Shown here piece after piece: positions 25,266 to 39,220 of a DNA stretch of 64,000 bases (its first letter is position 1; every line of letters begins with the position of its first letter). The notes beneath the pieces are model-generated. The model was not told the origin of the DNA and did not search any database. It worked only from the letters and a program-made list of their open reading frames with translations. Source of the stretch: Apis mellifera (lineage: Eukaryota; Arthropoda; Insecta; Hymenoptera; Apidae). The stretch covers positions 1,814,001 through 1,878,000 of the forward strand of contig NC_037641.1 in NCBI RefSeq assembly GCF_003254395.2, written 5' to 3'. The position numbers and the translations under genes are program-made.

Positions 25266-26400
25266 TATTTTTTGTAAACGCGAATTCTTTTTCGTTTAAT
25301 CTTTTGTAATATGATAAAATTTTTTTCTTTTTTCTTTTCCTTTTCTGTTATTGTGTATATATTTCTATTATATTTCTAAAATATTTTTAAACATTTTATT
25401 ACATGCAGAAATATATTCTAAATTATAATTATTCTAAATTATTCAATATTCTAAATTATAATTATATTATTAATAGAAATTATAATCATTATAGAATTCT
25501 ATAATTTATAATTATTATAGAACTTTATTTTAACTTAATCTTTTAACAATTTTATAATCATTATAAATTATTATTGAATAAAAATAAATTTTTGACAATA
25601 TAAATATTTAACATAAAATATTATGTGGTAAGATATGAAAGAGAATAAATTTTATTATAGAATAAATATATTATAATACAAATTTTATTATAATAAATAT
25701 TGTAATAAGCAATTTATTAAAATTTTTATAGATTTATAGATTATTACTATGCATCATAATAATCTCTTTTATTAACAATTTTGAATTTTGAAAATGAAAT
25801 AAGATTCAAAATTCTAAAGATTTATTATTTATAGAAAATTAATATAAAACATTTTTGAATAAAATTAAATATAATTAAAAAGAAAGAGAAAATAGTATCT
25901 TTGTTATTATTATAATATACTATTATTATTCTTATTTATTTCTCATTTTATTTTCGTGGAATTTTCTTAAACTTTGTATTATTATCATAGTCCATATTAA
26001 TTTCAAGTTATGTCAGAATTTTTTTTTAGAATGATCCATCATGGTGTTTCAAATGAATGGAAAGATTAAGTCTATATGGAGTTCAATTTGAACGACCTTT
26101 TTTTAAAACACTTGCGTTCAATAAAGGCAAATCTTTTCATTTAGAAATTTAATTGGTGAATTTAGGTTTTAATATTTCATAAGAATAACAAATGTCAAGT
26201 TTTTATTCAATAAACGTTAGTTTTGTATATAATACTTGTGTAGCTATCATTGACGTAATTGCACAAAATGCAAATTATCTGAAAAAAAGAAAAATTGTTT
26301 TTTTCATATCATTGACCATGTATTATGAATTATTATTTAATTAAAATAAAAGTTTACAACTTATTTAATATGGTGAATCATTTTAAATCACAAATATATA

Positions 26401-27088
26401 CAGTCGAAGAAAAAAGCATCGACATATCATAATTTAAAATATGTTGTAATTATAACTTTTTTAAAATACTTTAAAAACGACAATTTTTTAAAAATTATTC
26501 TTAATGATTTAAGCTTTTTGAGAAGTTAGAATTAGTTTACTATTAGATAACGTGTAAAAAAATTTTTGAAAAAATTGTAATTTGTTAGAATAGAAAATAA
26601 CGAAGGACATTTTTTTTGACATTTTTATGAGTTTTTAATTTTTAACTGAAAATTACATTGATATAGAAACAAGAAAACAAGTATCGAAAAATGTAAAAAT
26701 TTTTAGAAAAATTCATTATTTTTGACCATTTTTATTCATTATTTATAACTCATAGCAATTAATTGATTTCAATAAAATTTTTAACATATATATAACTCTA
26801 CAAAATATAACTCCACAAAATATAAATCCACAAAATAGTTTTTAAATTTTTACTAAAGGCTCAGATAAAAAAGTTAGGAATTATTTTTTCTGATTCTGAC
26901 AAATTCTAATTTTTCAAAATTTTTTTATATATTTATTAAATTAATCCTTCAAAGTTTTCAAAAAGCTTAAATCATTAAGAACAATTTTAAAGATATTATT
27001 ATATCATATCTTATTATATCTCTATATAAAAAGTTTATTAATAGCTTGTTAATACTTTGTTGTAAAGTTTGTTAATATTTTTTTGACT
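26401..27088. mobile_element. Degenerate Tc1/mariner-like element with long terminal inverted repeats
   Basis: The left end starts CAGTCGAAGAAAAAAGCATC directly after a TA (26399-26400), the end form usual for Tc1/mariner elements. A 24-base core at 26498-26521 recurs as a perfect reverse complement at 26958-26981. Further in, 26555-26591 and 26893-26927 are again inverted copies with a few differences, and the spacings between blocks agree (about 33 and 30 bases). The right end reads TTTTTTTGACTAATTA, a decayed match to the left end. Arms are thus about 190 bp with a core of about 300 bp. No transposase or open frame remains, so it is a nonautonomous or deleted copy. Three 15-bp units lie inside. 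Confidence 0.8.
26791..26835. repeat. 15-bp tandem repeat, three copies
   Basis: TATAACTCTACAAAA, TATAACTCCACAAAA and TATAAATCCACAAAA follow without gaps inside the core of the Tc1/mariner-like element. Short internal repeats of this kind can arise in nonautonomous copies. Confidence 0.9.
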
Positions 27089-30000
27089 AATTATCATAAA
27101 ATTATTTAAATTACACGTAAATAATGTTTACAGCTTATAATGTTAATGTACTTTATGAACATTCATTTTATAACAAAATCTAATAATATATTATCAATAT
27201 AAATACAATTTATAACAATTAAAACTTATATATAATAAATTATATTTAAATTATTATATATTATATTTTTTATATATTTTATAATAAAAATTAATATAAA
27301 TACGTTACATATAAATATTATCTATAATTGAATTATTAATTAAATTATATTAAAAAATGTAATATGGTTTAAAAATAATGGCATGATTAAATATCATCAT
27401 TAAAACAATCAATATAAATTTGTAAAAAATTTCTGTCATTATTATTTTATGTTTTTATTTTATTTATGTTATTATTTTATGTTATTATTTTATTTTAAAA
27501 AATTCTTAAAGTGATATCTTATTTAAGTTATTTTTAAAGATAAATTGATTTTATAATATTATACAAAATTTATTTATGCAAATTACAAATTATTATATAA
27601 CTTAAATTGTCATTTATTCTCATTATGATAAACACGTAAATATTCAAAAGTCAAGAGACAGGTATAATATAAGAGTATTGAATATAAGAAAATCATAAAA
27701 TTATATTTTAAAAAATTTTTCTTATTTTTTGATATATAATATGTATATATTAATTTATACATTATAAATGTATCACTATAAAATAACGCAAAGAAAATTT
27801 CAATTCAAGTTAACTTTTTTAGCATTAAATATTTTTTATTTACTATAAATTATATATATAATCTTATATAAATTTTATTATTTATTTATTATTTATAAAT
27901 TTTGTATAAGCCTTAAAATAAATATTATATTTATTTATGATGAATCTATTATTTATGATAGGAATCATATATTTTTTAAATGTATATAAAGATATAATAT
28001 ATTTAAATTTAAAAAAAAAAATTATTATTATATTTTTATTCTATATTACATAAACATGAAAAGATTAAATTTAAATGTTAAATTAAAAATTAAAAATTAA
28101 ATAGACAAATTTTAATTTTCTTAAAACGTATTTCGATATATGAAATTATAGACATTATGATTGTTACACTTTTGCGGATATATATTTTTTCAGATTCTGA
28201 TATTTAAACATACATTATGAAACATAAAAGAAAACAAAATATAAATTACATTTCTATAAACAATAATTATAACAGATTCCCTATTAATTTAAGGAAAATT
28301 TGATTTCTGAGAAATATAAGTTTAAGTTGTATAGGAGTAAATATATCATTAATGAATTAATAAATTACTTATGTAAATATATTTTTTTTAAATTAAATCC
28401 AGTAAAAAATAATATCAATAATTTTTGATATTTGAAATTTATAAATAAAAAATTGATAATGTTTTTTGAAATAATTGAAATTTTTTAATAATTAAAATTT
28501 ATTTAACTATTTAATTACTAAAATAAATATATAGATATAAGTTCCTTTGTATTAATTTATTTTTTTAATAATTGAAAAACTTTGTATGAATAAAATATGA
28601 AAAATAAATAATTTTGGAGTAGTATTTAACATTTTCGAAATTAAAAAAATAAAAGTTAAAGATCAATATATAAAAATTATAAAATTAAAAAGAAAAGATT
28701 TTCTTTCGATGAAAAACCATTTAGAAGAAGATCAATATTTAAAAATATATTTAAACATAATATTTAAACATAATATATTTAAATATAACTTCAATGAGAA
28801 AATAAAGAAAAAAGAGATAAAAAAAGAACAACATTAAAATTTTTGCAGAATTAAAATCAATTTTAGTAGATTTTGAATTATCATTAGGAAATCAACATTA
28901 CTTTTCCTATTGGTTGAGAAATTTTAGCATCACGTCATTTACCCTTCTCTCGTGACACAAATCAAGTAATAATACATATATAACTCATTTCAAGTTTCTG
29001 ATTAAAAGATTAGAGGAAAAATAGTGATCATTATCAATAGACACTACATAATAAGCAAATATAAGTAGTACCAATTATATTTATGCAATGATAACTTTAA
29101 TGATATTTCATATATGCTATATGAAGAAATATAAAAATAAAAATTTCTTTATAAATTTTTTTTAAAATATTTATACATCATAAAAGATCATATTATTGAA
29201 ATAAATTATAATTTTGTTTAATATATATATACATATACATATAAAATATGTCTTATATTTATATTTTAATAATATTTTTATAAATACAAGTAAATACAGA
29301 TTCGTTCCATCTTCTAAATATAGCAAATATTTTATACCTATTTATAATCTTATGTAATATGTAATAATAAAATAATAACTTTATTTTTAAATAATTTCTT
29401 TATTTTTAAAAATAGTTTTTAAGATATTTTAATCATTTATTTCTATTTTGTACATATTATAAATGTGGAAACAATTTGCATACTTAAATTTTTCCCATAA
29501 ATGATAAATATTCAAATATTTAAACCTAATTGTAATTTAAAATATTTCAAAATGTTTCAAAAATTTTAAAGTAGAGATTTTTTACATTCAAAATTACATT
29601 ATCAGATATAATTTTATTAATTATTATATATAATTATAATAATTAATTAATCATTGATTTTTGATAAATTTATATAAAAATAGAAATATAATGTAAATTT
29701 TCCATACAATTAAATTCCATTACATTTTATACAAAATAAATTCAAAATTTTTTAAATTATGCCATTATCAATATCAATAACCATGTATAACCAATTCTTA
29801 TTTTTTTATTAAATTTTTATAAAAATGAAGATATAAAATAAAAAAATTATTTTATGAAACTTTTACTTATTTTTATTTTTAAAATAACAATCTATTGATA
29901 TTCCTATTTAATCAATGTTAGCTAATTTTATTTGTATTTGAAAAATTTCTTACTTGATTTATTTGAAAATGAAGATTTAAGTAAAAAATTTTATTTTATA

Positions 30001-30440
30001 TATTTATTTTTTTGCTCTTTTCATTATTTATTAATTCATATATTCATATATTCATTATACCATTCATTTATGAGACATATATTAATATAATTCTATATAT
30101 AGAATTTTATTAATATTTATTAGTTAAAACCTAATTATATCTTAATAATTAATAATTATTAATATTACAATAATAATAATGATAATTTATTTTTCCATTC
30201 TTGCAAATTTTAGAATTATTTATTTTCTTAGAATTATTTATTTATTTATTCTAATATATATATTAATACTTTATACATATACATATTTCTTTATTCAAAA
30301 ACAATAATTTTTTTATACTTTACTTTATATAATATATAAACTTTATTTTTGATATTTTATTTTAATAAAAATTGCTTTTTTATAGAAGATATAAAAACAA
30401 ATACATGAATAATTACTGGAACACTATTTCTTAATTGGAA

Positions 30441-30491
30441 GCTGTTTCACAGTTTAAAACGGTTAAAAAAGAGGAAAATATATGAAACAGC
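30441..30491. repeat. 9-bp perfect inverted repeat with 33-base loop
   Basis: GCTGTTTCA (30441-30449) and TGAAACAGC (30483-30491) are complementary, within a less A+T-rich patch of about 30430-30640. The patch also supports a 68-codon minus-strand frame without recognisable features. Role unknown. Confidence 0.5.
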
Positions 30492-31443
30492 GTTCAACAG
30501 TTTCGTAATCTGTCATTAACGTTAGAGATAACGTTTATGCTGGTTGTTATCGAATTGTTCGGTTCTAAAACAGACTTGACTGTTATTATGAGATTAGCTC
30601 TCTGATTAGTTTGCATAATATGTGTCGCGTCTGATAACTGTGCGTAATTATTTAGACATATATAATAATTTAGACTTATGAAGATATTTTTCTTTTCCAA
30701 ATTTCATGTTCTGTTTCAAGTCTACTTTTTAATTATTAAAGAAATAATTTAATTTTATAAAAAAATAATTAAAATTTCTAAATTGAAAATCGTTTAAAAA
30801 AAGAATTCATTTTTTTATCATAATATATTAAAATATTTATTAACAAAATTATTAATTAAAGAATTAATTAAAGAAATCTAATAAATCTTTGTAATAATAA
30901 ATTTATCTATCATTTAATTATTTAATTATTAATAATTAAAAATAATATAAATTAAAAAATTACAATATACTGTTGTATATGGAATTTCATAAATATAAAT
31001 AATAAAATTTAATAAATAAATATACTATTAATTATATATTTATTGCATCTCAATTTTATTTTTGAAACTAATTATATATAAATAATTTAAACAGTTTTAT
31101 CTATTGCATTATTATAAAAAAAAATTGTTATTATTATAATGAATTATATATATTTGAATATTTCAATTCAAGTATTTTTCTTATATAAATTTAAAATTCA
31201 ATAAAATGCATTAAATTTTTAGTAATATTAATAAAATTTTATAAAAAAATCAAATATTAAAAAAACAATTTATAAAACGATAAAAATCAAATTTGATATG
31301 AAAAGTTAGCAAATATACAGCACATAAGAATGAACTAAATATTTATTAATAATTGATTAAAAAGTTGAATTATAATATATATAATGTAGTATAATTTAAA
31401 TCCATTTATTCTTTGATAGATAGTATAGATATTATAGATAGAT

Positions 31444-31469
31444 AATAAGTTCAATATATTGAACTTATT
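31444..31469. repeat. Perfect 26-bp palindrome
   Basis: The 13-base arm AATAAGTTCAATA is followed immediately by its exact reverse complement. A third partial GAACTTATTGAACG-like continuation follows. It is longer than simple TA-rich chance palindromes because it includes GTTC/GAAC. Could be a binding site for a dimeric protein or a replication-derived fold-back. Confidence 0.85.
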
Positions 31470-31685
31470 GAACGAATTTCGTTTAATATAATGCACAATT
31501 TTTTTTGTATTGAATAATTTTCTAAAATTATTTTTTAATTATATTATTTATTATATATTATATATATTAAAAATTTATTAATTTATTAAAATAATATATA
31601 ATGTAATATTAAATTATTGAAACAATATATTCATTAAATTTCTATTATATATTCTATTATATTATTATATTTCTATTATATTTAC

Positions 31686-31689
31686 ATAT

Positions 31690-31731
<42 letters not shown>
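31686..31731. repeat. TA microsatellite
   Basis: A TA run of about 46 bases interrupted once by an extra AA. Typical low-complexity sequence for this region. Confidence 0.9.
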
Positions 31732-31737
<6 letters not shown>

Positions 31738-33199
31738 TATATAAAATAGTATTATAAATATGAAATAATTTCATTTATTTTAATAGATCTTCAATGAAAG
31801 AATTTAATGAAAGAATTTTTTAAGTAATAAAACTTTTATTTAATTTTTTAAATATTTGAATATTTTATTATGTTTTATTATATATATATAAATATCTTTT
31901 GATTCCAAATTTTTCATTAATAGTATAGTAATTTATAGAAGATATATTACATTTATTTTTATTTACATTTTTTTATAATTTTATACTTAAAAAAATATTT
32001 TTATATTTAAATTGAACAAAAAAATTAACGTTAAAAAATTATGAGTTACAATTTGAAAATAAAATAAAGAAACATTCAAAAGAAATATTTATGTGAAAAT
32101 TTAGATAGAAAATTTTAGATAGTGAAGAACTAAATAATAATATATCAAGATAAAACTTGAAAAATAATTTATATTATTATTCTTTGACCGCTATAGAACA
32201 ATATAAGATATTGTTTCTATAAATGAATTAAACCGCGAAGAAGGTCGCGTGACTCTGATTTAATTTATTCTTTATGAATTCATCTTAAATTCAAGTTTTT
32301 TTGGCCCAAACAATCTTGAATGAGTTGGAAGAAAAGATACGTATAAATGTTACTTAATTGTTTTTCAATTTCTTTGTGATTTTACTTGTTACATAATTTT
32401 CTTAAATGGTTTCATTCTAATAAATTTATGCTTGATTAAGTTTTTTTAATAATTTTTTTTATTTTGAATTAACAATTTTTATAACATTACATTTTTATAT
32501 TACTATTTATCTTTCATTTTTCCTGTCAATTTTTGCTATTTAACAATTTTTATTCATAATTATAGATTTCAACATATTTCAATCCTTTCACTCTTTTTTT
32601 CTAGAATTTTTAATATTAAGTTTTTAAATATTAAAAATAATAATAATTTTTGCTGTTTTAGAAATTTGTTTTATTTAAATATAAAAAATTAAAAAATATA
32701 AAAAATTTAATATAAAAAATTATTTTTATTTATTTTTTATTGTTTCACATTATTTTTGTTTATTTTTTGTGTTCTTTCTTTCTTATCATATATTCTTGTT
32801 TTTTTTATCAATATTTTTTAATAAATTCTCAAAAGACAGGATTTTTTTTCAAATACTATGTACTTTGAGATTCTATTTATTATAATTAGCAGAATTAATA
32901 AGCAGAATTATTCAACTTGAGATATTTTAACAAAGAACATATCGTTGTAAAAGAAAAGTCCTTGAAAATATATACCTTTGATATTTCAATTTTATCGTTT
33001 ATGAATTATTCATCAAATCAATTTTTCTTAGATTGTTCCAATCTTATTAAAAATTACTAAGAATTTATGAAAAAAGATTCTGAACTTATAGTTTCCTTTT
33101 AATGATGTTTCTTATATTTTCTAAAATATTGTATTTTTTTTTTTTTTTTTGACTAAATTATAGTATATTCTTTTTCGATTTACTGTATAAAACTAAGAA

Positions 33200-33430
33200 C
33201 CTTTCCTTCTAATTCGAGCTTCCATTTAGTTATTTTTTAGTTCTTCATGGTCATAGAGAGTCTAATGGCTTCAATGAAAGGACTTCTGTGCCACGAAAAA
33301 ATGATCTCACGTGATTGTGCTTCGGCGGAAAATGCCATCCTGTTTTTATCAACTCTTCCTTTAATGTCACCACGTTTTCGCTGTGGAAATATTAATAAGG
33401 CCTCTTAATCAAATTGCCAAGAGACATCTT
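33200..33430. promoter_or_regulatory. Less A+T-rich island with palindromic E-box
   Basis: About 230 bases of near-ordinary composition including TCACGTGA (33307-33314), the full palindromic site preferred by USF/MITF-type bHLH-zip factors, then CTTCGGCGG. No open frame or exon boundaries. A regulatory element is the simplest reading. Confidence 0.35.
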
Positions 33431-33821
33431 TTAAAGATAAATATACTTTCGTGAAATTTTAATATTTTTGTATCGTAATGTTAATTCTTTATTTATAATT
33501 ATTTTATTTTTAATACTTTCTTATATGATTTTCAGAAAAAATTTCTATACTAAAAAAAATATTGCACATTTTTAAAATTTTAATATTGAATTTATCATAA
33601 TTTCTGTTTATACTTTTATAATACTTTCTTGTAATATATTTTATGAGAAAAATATCATATTTTCTTATAAAAATATATTTTCTTATTACAATTTTAATAT
33701 TTTTTCCTATAATTTTTTATTTTAATATTAATATTCATTTATTTTCATTTTAATATTTTATATATTATATATATATTTTAATATTTTTTCTTATTATAAC
33801 TTATATAAAATGCTTTCCTAA

Positions 33822-33852
<31 letters not shown>

Positions 33853-33857
33853 ATATG

Positions 33858-33900
<43 letters not shown>

Positions 33901-33939
33901 ATGTTTTAATATTTACTAGAATGTTAATATTTTAAATAT

Positions 33940-33985
<46 letters not shown>

Positions 33986-34103
33986 ATGTTTTAATATTTA
34001 CTAGAATGTTAATATTTTAAATATTATATTATTTATTATATTATATATTATTAAATTATAAAATATTATATATTATAAAATATTATTAAAATTATTACTA
34101 AAA

Positions 34104-34136
<33 letters not shown>

Positions 34137-37100
34137 AATTATTATTATTACTAAAATTATATTATTATTATTTTAAAACATTATGTTTTTTTGGAAGATA
34201 ATTTTGTTCTATTCTCTAGAATATGATCATATGAATAGTTAATTTTTATGCTGTTAGTATAAATTAGCTTCGAACAATATAACTTTTAATTTGCATGATT
34301 AATAATGTAACATATTACACGTTCTATACTACAACATGATCTTTATCATAATTTTATTAAATGATTTCCTCATTTTAATAAAAAAAAGATTTGTAATCTT
34401 TATTTCTTGAACAGAAATAAGAAATGCATTTTTTTTTATTTTATTCTAAATAGTTTTTTGAGAAAATCAATCTTTTGCAAAAAGATACATAATAATAGTA
34501 TATAAAATAAACATAATATAAAAAATTTTTAATTTTTATGTTTATGCTGAAGCTTTGATATTCATAAAAATTTTTACGTTATGTAAAATTACTATTGAAC
34601 GAACACTGATAATATTTACAAAAAATATTAAATTAAAATTTAAAAGCAATAATTAAATAAAATTCAATTAACTCTTTCAGAAAAAATTTTTATATTTTTC
34701 TTTTTGTTATTACAATAATTTTTCTCTTATTGATAATATGATTTTCTCAATTATTGATAACAAAAATGATGATATAGAAATAAATTTTTTCTGATATTTT
34801 TCTGATTTTTCTATTAAAAAAAAATATATAAAATGGACGAATATTAATATTAATATTATTGCAATTTGCAATTTTCGTTAATAATCTTAAACTTTTTATT
34901 TAAGTTTTGGATCCAAAATATATAAATTTCATCCTTCTGATAATTTAATATTTATAATGTATATTTATAATATATTCATAAAAACTTCGAAATTTGATTT
35001 GAAAAACAATTTTATATTTATTATTATATTTTATATTTATTTTCTTAAGATTAATCGAAAATGTAATTTAAAATTTAATCTTGAAAAAATAAATTCTGAA
35101 TAACAAAGGAATTTAAAAATATTAAACAATTTTATATTTATACTTTATATTATTAGTAAGAATTAAGTAGTATGACATTAGAATAGATAGCATCAATCAC
35201 ATCCTAAAATGCATAAAATGGAAAATAAAGAATTAGAGAATATTGAAATCTTCAAATATTAGATTATATTGCATAAAAAATTGGAATTATTGGATTACAT
35301 AAAATTATTCGGTAATATAAAAATAACTTTAAATATATGTATTTTGCTTAATTCAATCAAAGCATTCATATATTTGTCTACATTAAATTGCATTATATAA
35401 TGCTTATTCAAAATTCTTTATGCAAAATAATTATATTTTTATTCCAAAAATATATTTAATGTTGTTTTCAAAGAAATAAAAAATCTAATATACTAAACTT
35501 CTCAAATTAAATATCAAAACAAAATAAAAGTATTCGATTTGTAATAAACTTGTAAAATGTTTATCAACTTTAATACTAGTTGTATCAGAAATTAGAAAAG
35601 ACTTTATGTTCACATTTTTTATTAAACATGACTAAATGACACTACTTCCGTGTTATATTGAATTAGTCTTTCTCAATAGAATTTCCTCGAGCGAAATTAA
35701 ATATTTCAAATAATTTGAAAATAATTATGCGCATATGAATTATTTTCTTTCATCTCTTTTTTTTTCGTAAATCTTGAAAATCATACAATTAATTACACGC
35801 ACAATTAACGTAATTACTGTGGTGTCTACAAAATAATGAGGAATAATATTCTTGCAAGCATCCTTCTTGTCTATTTATACTAAGATTTTTTTCTTCAATG
35901 AAGTTTTATTTCAGTCACAAACATGGAATCAAGGAAACTGCGAAGCTTCCAAAATAGAATTAATTAATTAAATGATTGTTAATTAATACAGGATAAAATT
36001 TTGAAATATATCAATGGAACGATTTGTCGATAAAAAGAATGATTTATATCATTGATTGCAGAGATTCAAAGATGATCAGGATATTGTAGGAAAACTATTG
36101 GAGATTGAAATGGCTGAAGAAAGAGTATGATCCTTCGTTTCTTAACCATTTCTACGTAATCATGTGTATGTACGGTTGAAATGTCAACATTCTATAACTA
36201 CTTTAAATTGTTCTGAACAAGTTGCATGGTAAACAGTCTTGAAGATAAATATCGATTTGTATTACATTAATTATTTATATCTAGGATATAAAAAAATTGA
36301 ATAGAAAAGATAGTTTGCATTTTTTGAAAGAAAATGATGCTTTTTATATAATTAAAATAAATTTTAAATTTAAAATTTAAATTTAATAAAATTTGATAAT
36401 TGTATTTCAAAATAGAAGATTTTGATTCTTGAACAAAATTTTGAAAATTCTTATTTTTTACAAATTATTGTTTTTTACAAATGTTAAAGCTAATTTTTCT
36501 TTTATTATATCAATTCTTTTGATTTTGATACATTTTTTCAACAACATCATAAATAAATTCTTAATTTTTAATTTTTAATTACTAAATTTTATATTTGTGT
36601 AGATTTATTTGTTTAGAATCTTTCCAATAGTATTACCATTTTGTTTATATATCTTGAAAATTATATTAGCTATAAAGAAGTTATAACATTATAACAAAGA
36701 TATAATTATTTTTATTTTAAAATATTGACATCATATCAGTTGAATATTAAATAGGATAAATTAATATTTATTCATATTAATTTATTAATCAATTTTTAAA
36801 ACATATTTTAAAATTAAATTAAAGATTTTTTTTAAGAAAAAAAAAAAATTTATTATCATTAATCAAGTTATAATTTTTTCTTATTGAATTCCAAAGATAT
36901 TCGATCGTTTTCCGAACGTTGTTTTTCACGACGTTAGAAAGTTCTTTGGGACCGTTTTCTACGGTTTTTGGTGGTCGTAATTCAATTTATTCCAAGCTGT
37001 TATGTGTTTTTAGCTAGATATCCTTGGAAATGTCGACTTGGTTACGCTTTGCTGGCTGTTGATCGATATTATATGAAAGAAGAAAAAAGAATTCACTATT

Positions 37101-38759
37101 TGTAGTAACAACGATTCCATCTAGATACATTGAGAAAAAACAATCGCGCGTGAAGAAACGCGTTGTAAGAGAGAGAAAAATATATCATTTTCTCTTTGTA
37201 ATCGTTGGCAATCATCATAATAGACTTTATGGGAGACTTTGATGGAAACATTTTCATTAATTCCCACTTTGAAAAACATGAATTAAAATTTTCCTGGAAT
37301 TCAAACAGATAATTTGCATCCATTTATGGTTTCAAGTTTAAAATCTATGAAAAATCTTGTATCTTGTATCTCTAACTGGTATTAGTACTAATAGTACTAA
37401 TATAATCTTATTAAATTATATGATTTCAATAAATAATGAATTATGATTAAATAAAACACATCGTTATTCAAAAAACATCTTTTTTGAATAAAATTTTGTA
37501 TACATTAAAAATGAAGAATTATATTATTATTATTCCATTAATTAAGAATATATTTTCTATTATTTTTATTTTTTGAGATATTTTAAAAATAAAGAATTAT
37601 AAATATTTTTGATTCTGAATATCAAAATTGTGAAAATTAATGCTGTTAATTGAATAAGAATTTTTATAATTTAACGACACCTTTAAAGGAAGATTTTATC
37701 TTTTAACTATCGATTTCAATAAAATAATCAAAAATATTATTATAATCAATAAAAGATTTAATCTTTTATTTGAATTTTTATAATAAATTTGAATAAATAT
37801 TGAAACATTGAAATTTGACAATTTTTTTTAATCTACAAGAAGTATAAAAATTTTTTCTAACTAAATAATAAAAAAAGAAGAATCTTTAATAAGGACATTA
37901 AGTTTTTTTCACACATTTAATTTCAAAAGCTTGGCATTATTTATTTAAAATAATCGAGACAATTGTAAAATCTTTTTCATTAATGATATACATAAATTGA
38001 ATAATTTTCTGTAATATATATTTATATCATATTTAATGAAAAAATTCTTTATAATTAAGATTTTACTATTTCTTCTTTAGCTTTAATATTATCTCTTTTT
38101 AAAATTATCTTTAAATTATAGATATTTTTTTTAAAAAAAATAAAGAGATCTTCAAATTAATTTTAAATTAGTGTAAAAAATTTCAAATAGTGTAAAAAAT
38201 TGAAAACAAACAATATGTTTCGAAAAATATCATTCTTTAAGAATTACATTATTCAAAACTTCTATTAAAAAACTTATATTAATAATTATTAAATAATTAA
38301 GAAAGTTTTATCATCTCTTTTTATATATATAAGATAAAAATATTGATATTTTAAAATAATGGTAAATGATTAATTTTACGTATAAAATATTTTATGATAA
38401 AAAATAATATAATTGTTTCAATTATTTGATAATTGAAGAATTCAAGAATTAAGCTATATAAATTCGAAAATGAGTTTATATAACTAAAAACTTCTTTATT
38501 ATTTAAATTTTCAGACAAAATCAATTAAACAAACAATTTATATATTTCTATAGTTTAATAATAATTCAATTAATATGTTAATTGAAAATTTTAATAATAT
38601 ATAAAGATTCTTGAATTACATAAACTATTTTTAGAAAAATAAAACTTTTACTGACTAATTTTTGAATTCTTCAAATAAATCTAAAAAAAAAAAAATAAGA
38701 AAATAAGAAAAAATTATCCATGAGTCAATATACGATGAAGAATAATAAAAAATAATAAA
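33431..38759. other. A+T-rich noncoding stretch
   Basis: Beyond the repeats at 33.8-34.2 kb it contains an island at about 36890-37330 with several CG dinucleotides. That island gives a 75-codon minus-strand frame (37096-37323) starting MDANYLFEFQ, without similarity I recognise. I see no exon structure. Confidence 0.65.
33821..34170. repeat. TA microsatellites, 85-bp duplication and ATT run
   Basis: TA runs at 33821-33895 (with GTATATAT variants) and 33944-33980 flank a duplicated segment: 33896-33940 and 33981-34025 are identical for about 45 bases starting TATAAATGTTTTAATATTTA (period 85). An (ATT)n run follows at about 34108-34135 and again to 34165. All are slippage-type repeats. Confidence 0.9.
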
Positions 38760-39220
38760 ATTCGATCTTGCCAAAGTTCCAATGGCACAATCCCACGAAA
38801 AATAAGAATAAAATGGAGGATTGTAAGTTCACGAATCGTACGTGGGTGATAGGGTCAGGCGATTATATCTTTTTTGATACTCGTGGATTTCTTCATGCTG
38901 CACCATTCAAATGAATTCAAATGATCTCATCAATAATTCATCAGATCGGTTATCAAGGCTACAAATCGTACTCAGGCCCCGTGCATCGTGATGATTCATG
39001 GTACTTGGACGATGCCGCGTAGACGTCATATAAATAATAATAATAATAATAATAATAACCGATCTCGATCTATCTACACGAGCCATCATCGTCAATAGTG
39101 GGGAGTTCTGTGTGATGATTAAAGCTAGATGTTGCGAAGCGGAAATGCGTCTCCAATGACACGGCTGGAAGATGATGTGATTTACCTTCTCACGAGAGGA
39201 AAATACTTTATCTCGAATTC
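38760..39220. promoter_or_regulatory. Less A+T-rich island with (TAA)n microsatellite
   Basis: About 450 bases of more balanced composition with CCGTGCATCG, GACGATGCCGCG and a TGACGT-type site in GACGTCA (about 39022-39028). It includes a donor-like GGATT|GTAAGT on the plus strand (38823) and GAGAAG|GTAAAT on the minus strand near 39185, so a noncoding exon is possible. Protein-coding function is not supported. Confidence 0.35.
39029..39058. repeat. (TAA)n trinucleotide microsatellite
   Basis: About nine TAA/ATA units inside the 39.0 kb island; it is the reason for the polyisoleucine run in the short minus-strand frame there. Confidence 0.95.

Larger units (their letters stand above)
25266..33180. 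other. A+T-rich noncoding stretch with Tc1/mariner-like element and palindrome
   Basis: No coding exon seen. It contains the long-inverted-repeat element at 26401-27088, a hairpin at 30441-30491, a perfect palindrome at 31444-31469, a TA run at 31686-31731, and two small less A+T-rich patches at about 28885-28970 (with an ATCACGTCA CRE-like site) and about 32195-32340. Confidence 0.7.

Noticed and set aside
37096..37323. 75-codon minus-strand frame starting MDANYLFEFQ
   Set aside because: No recognisable motif, no exon boundaries that extend it, and it sits in an island where open frames are expected by chance.
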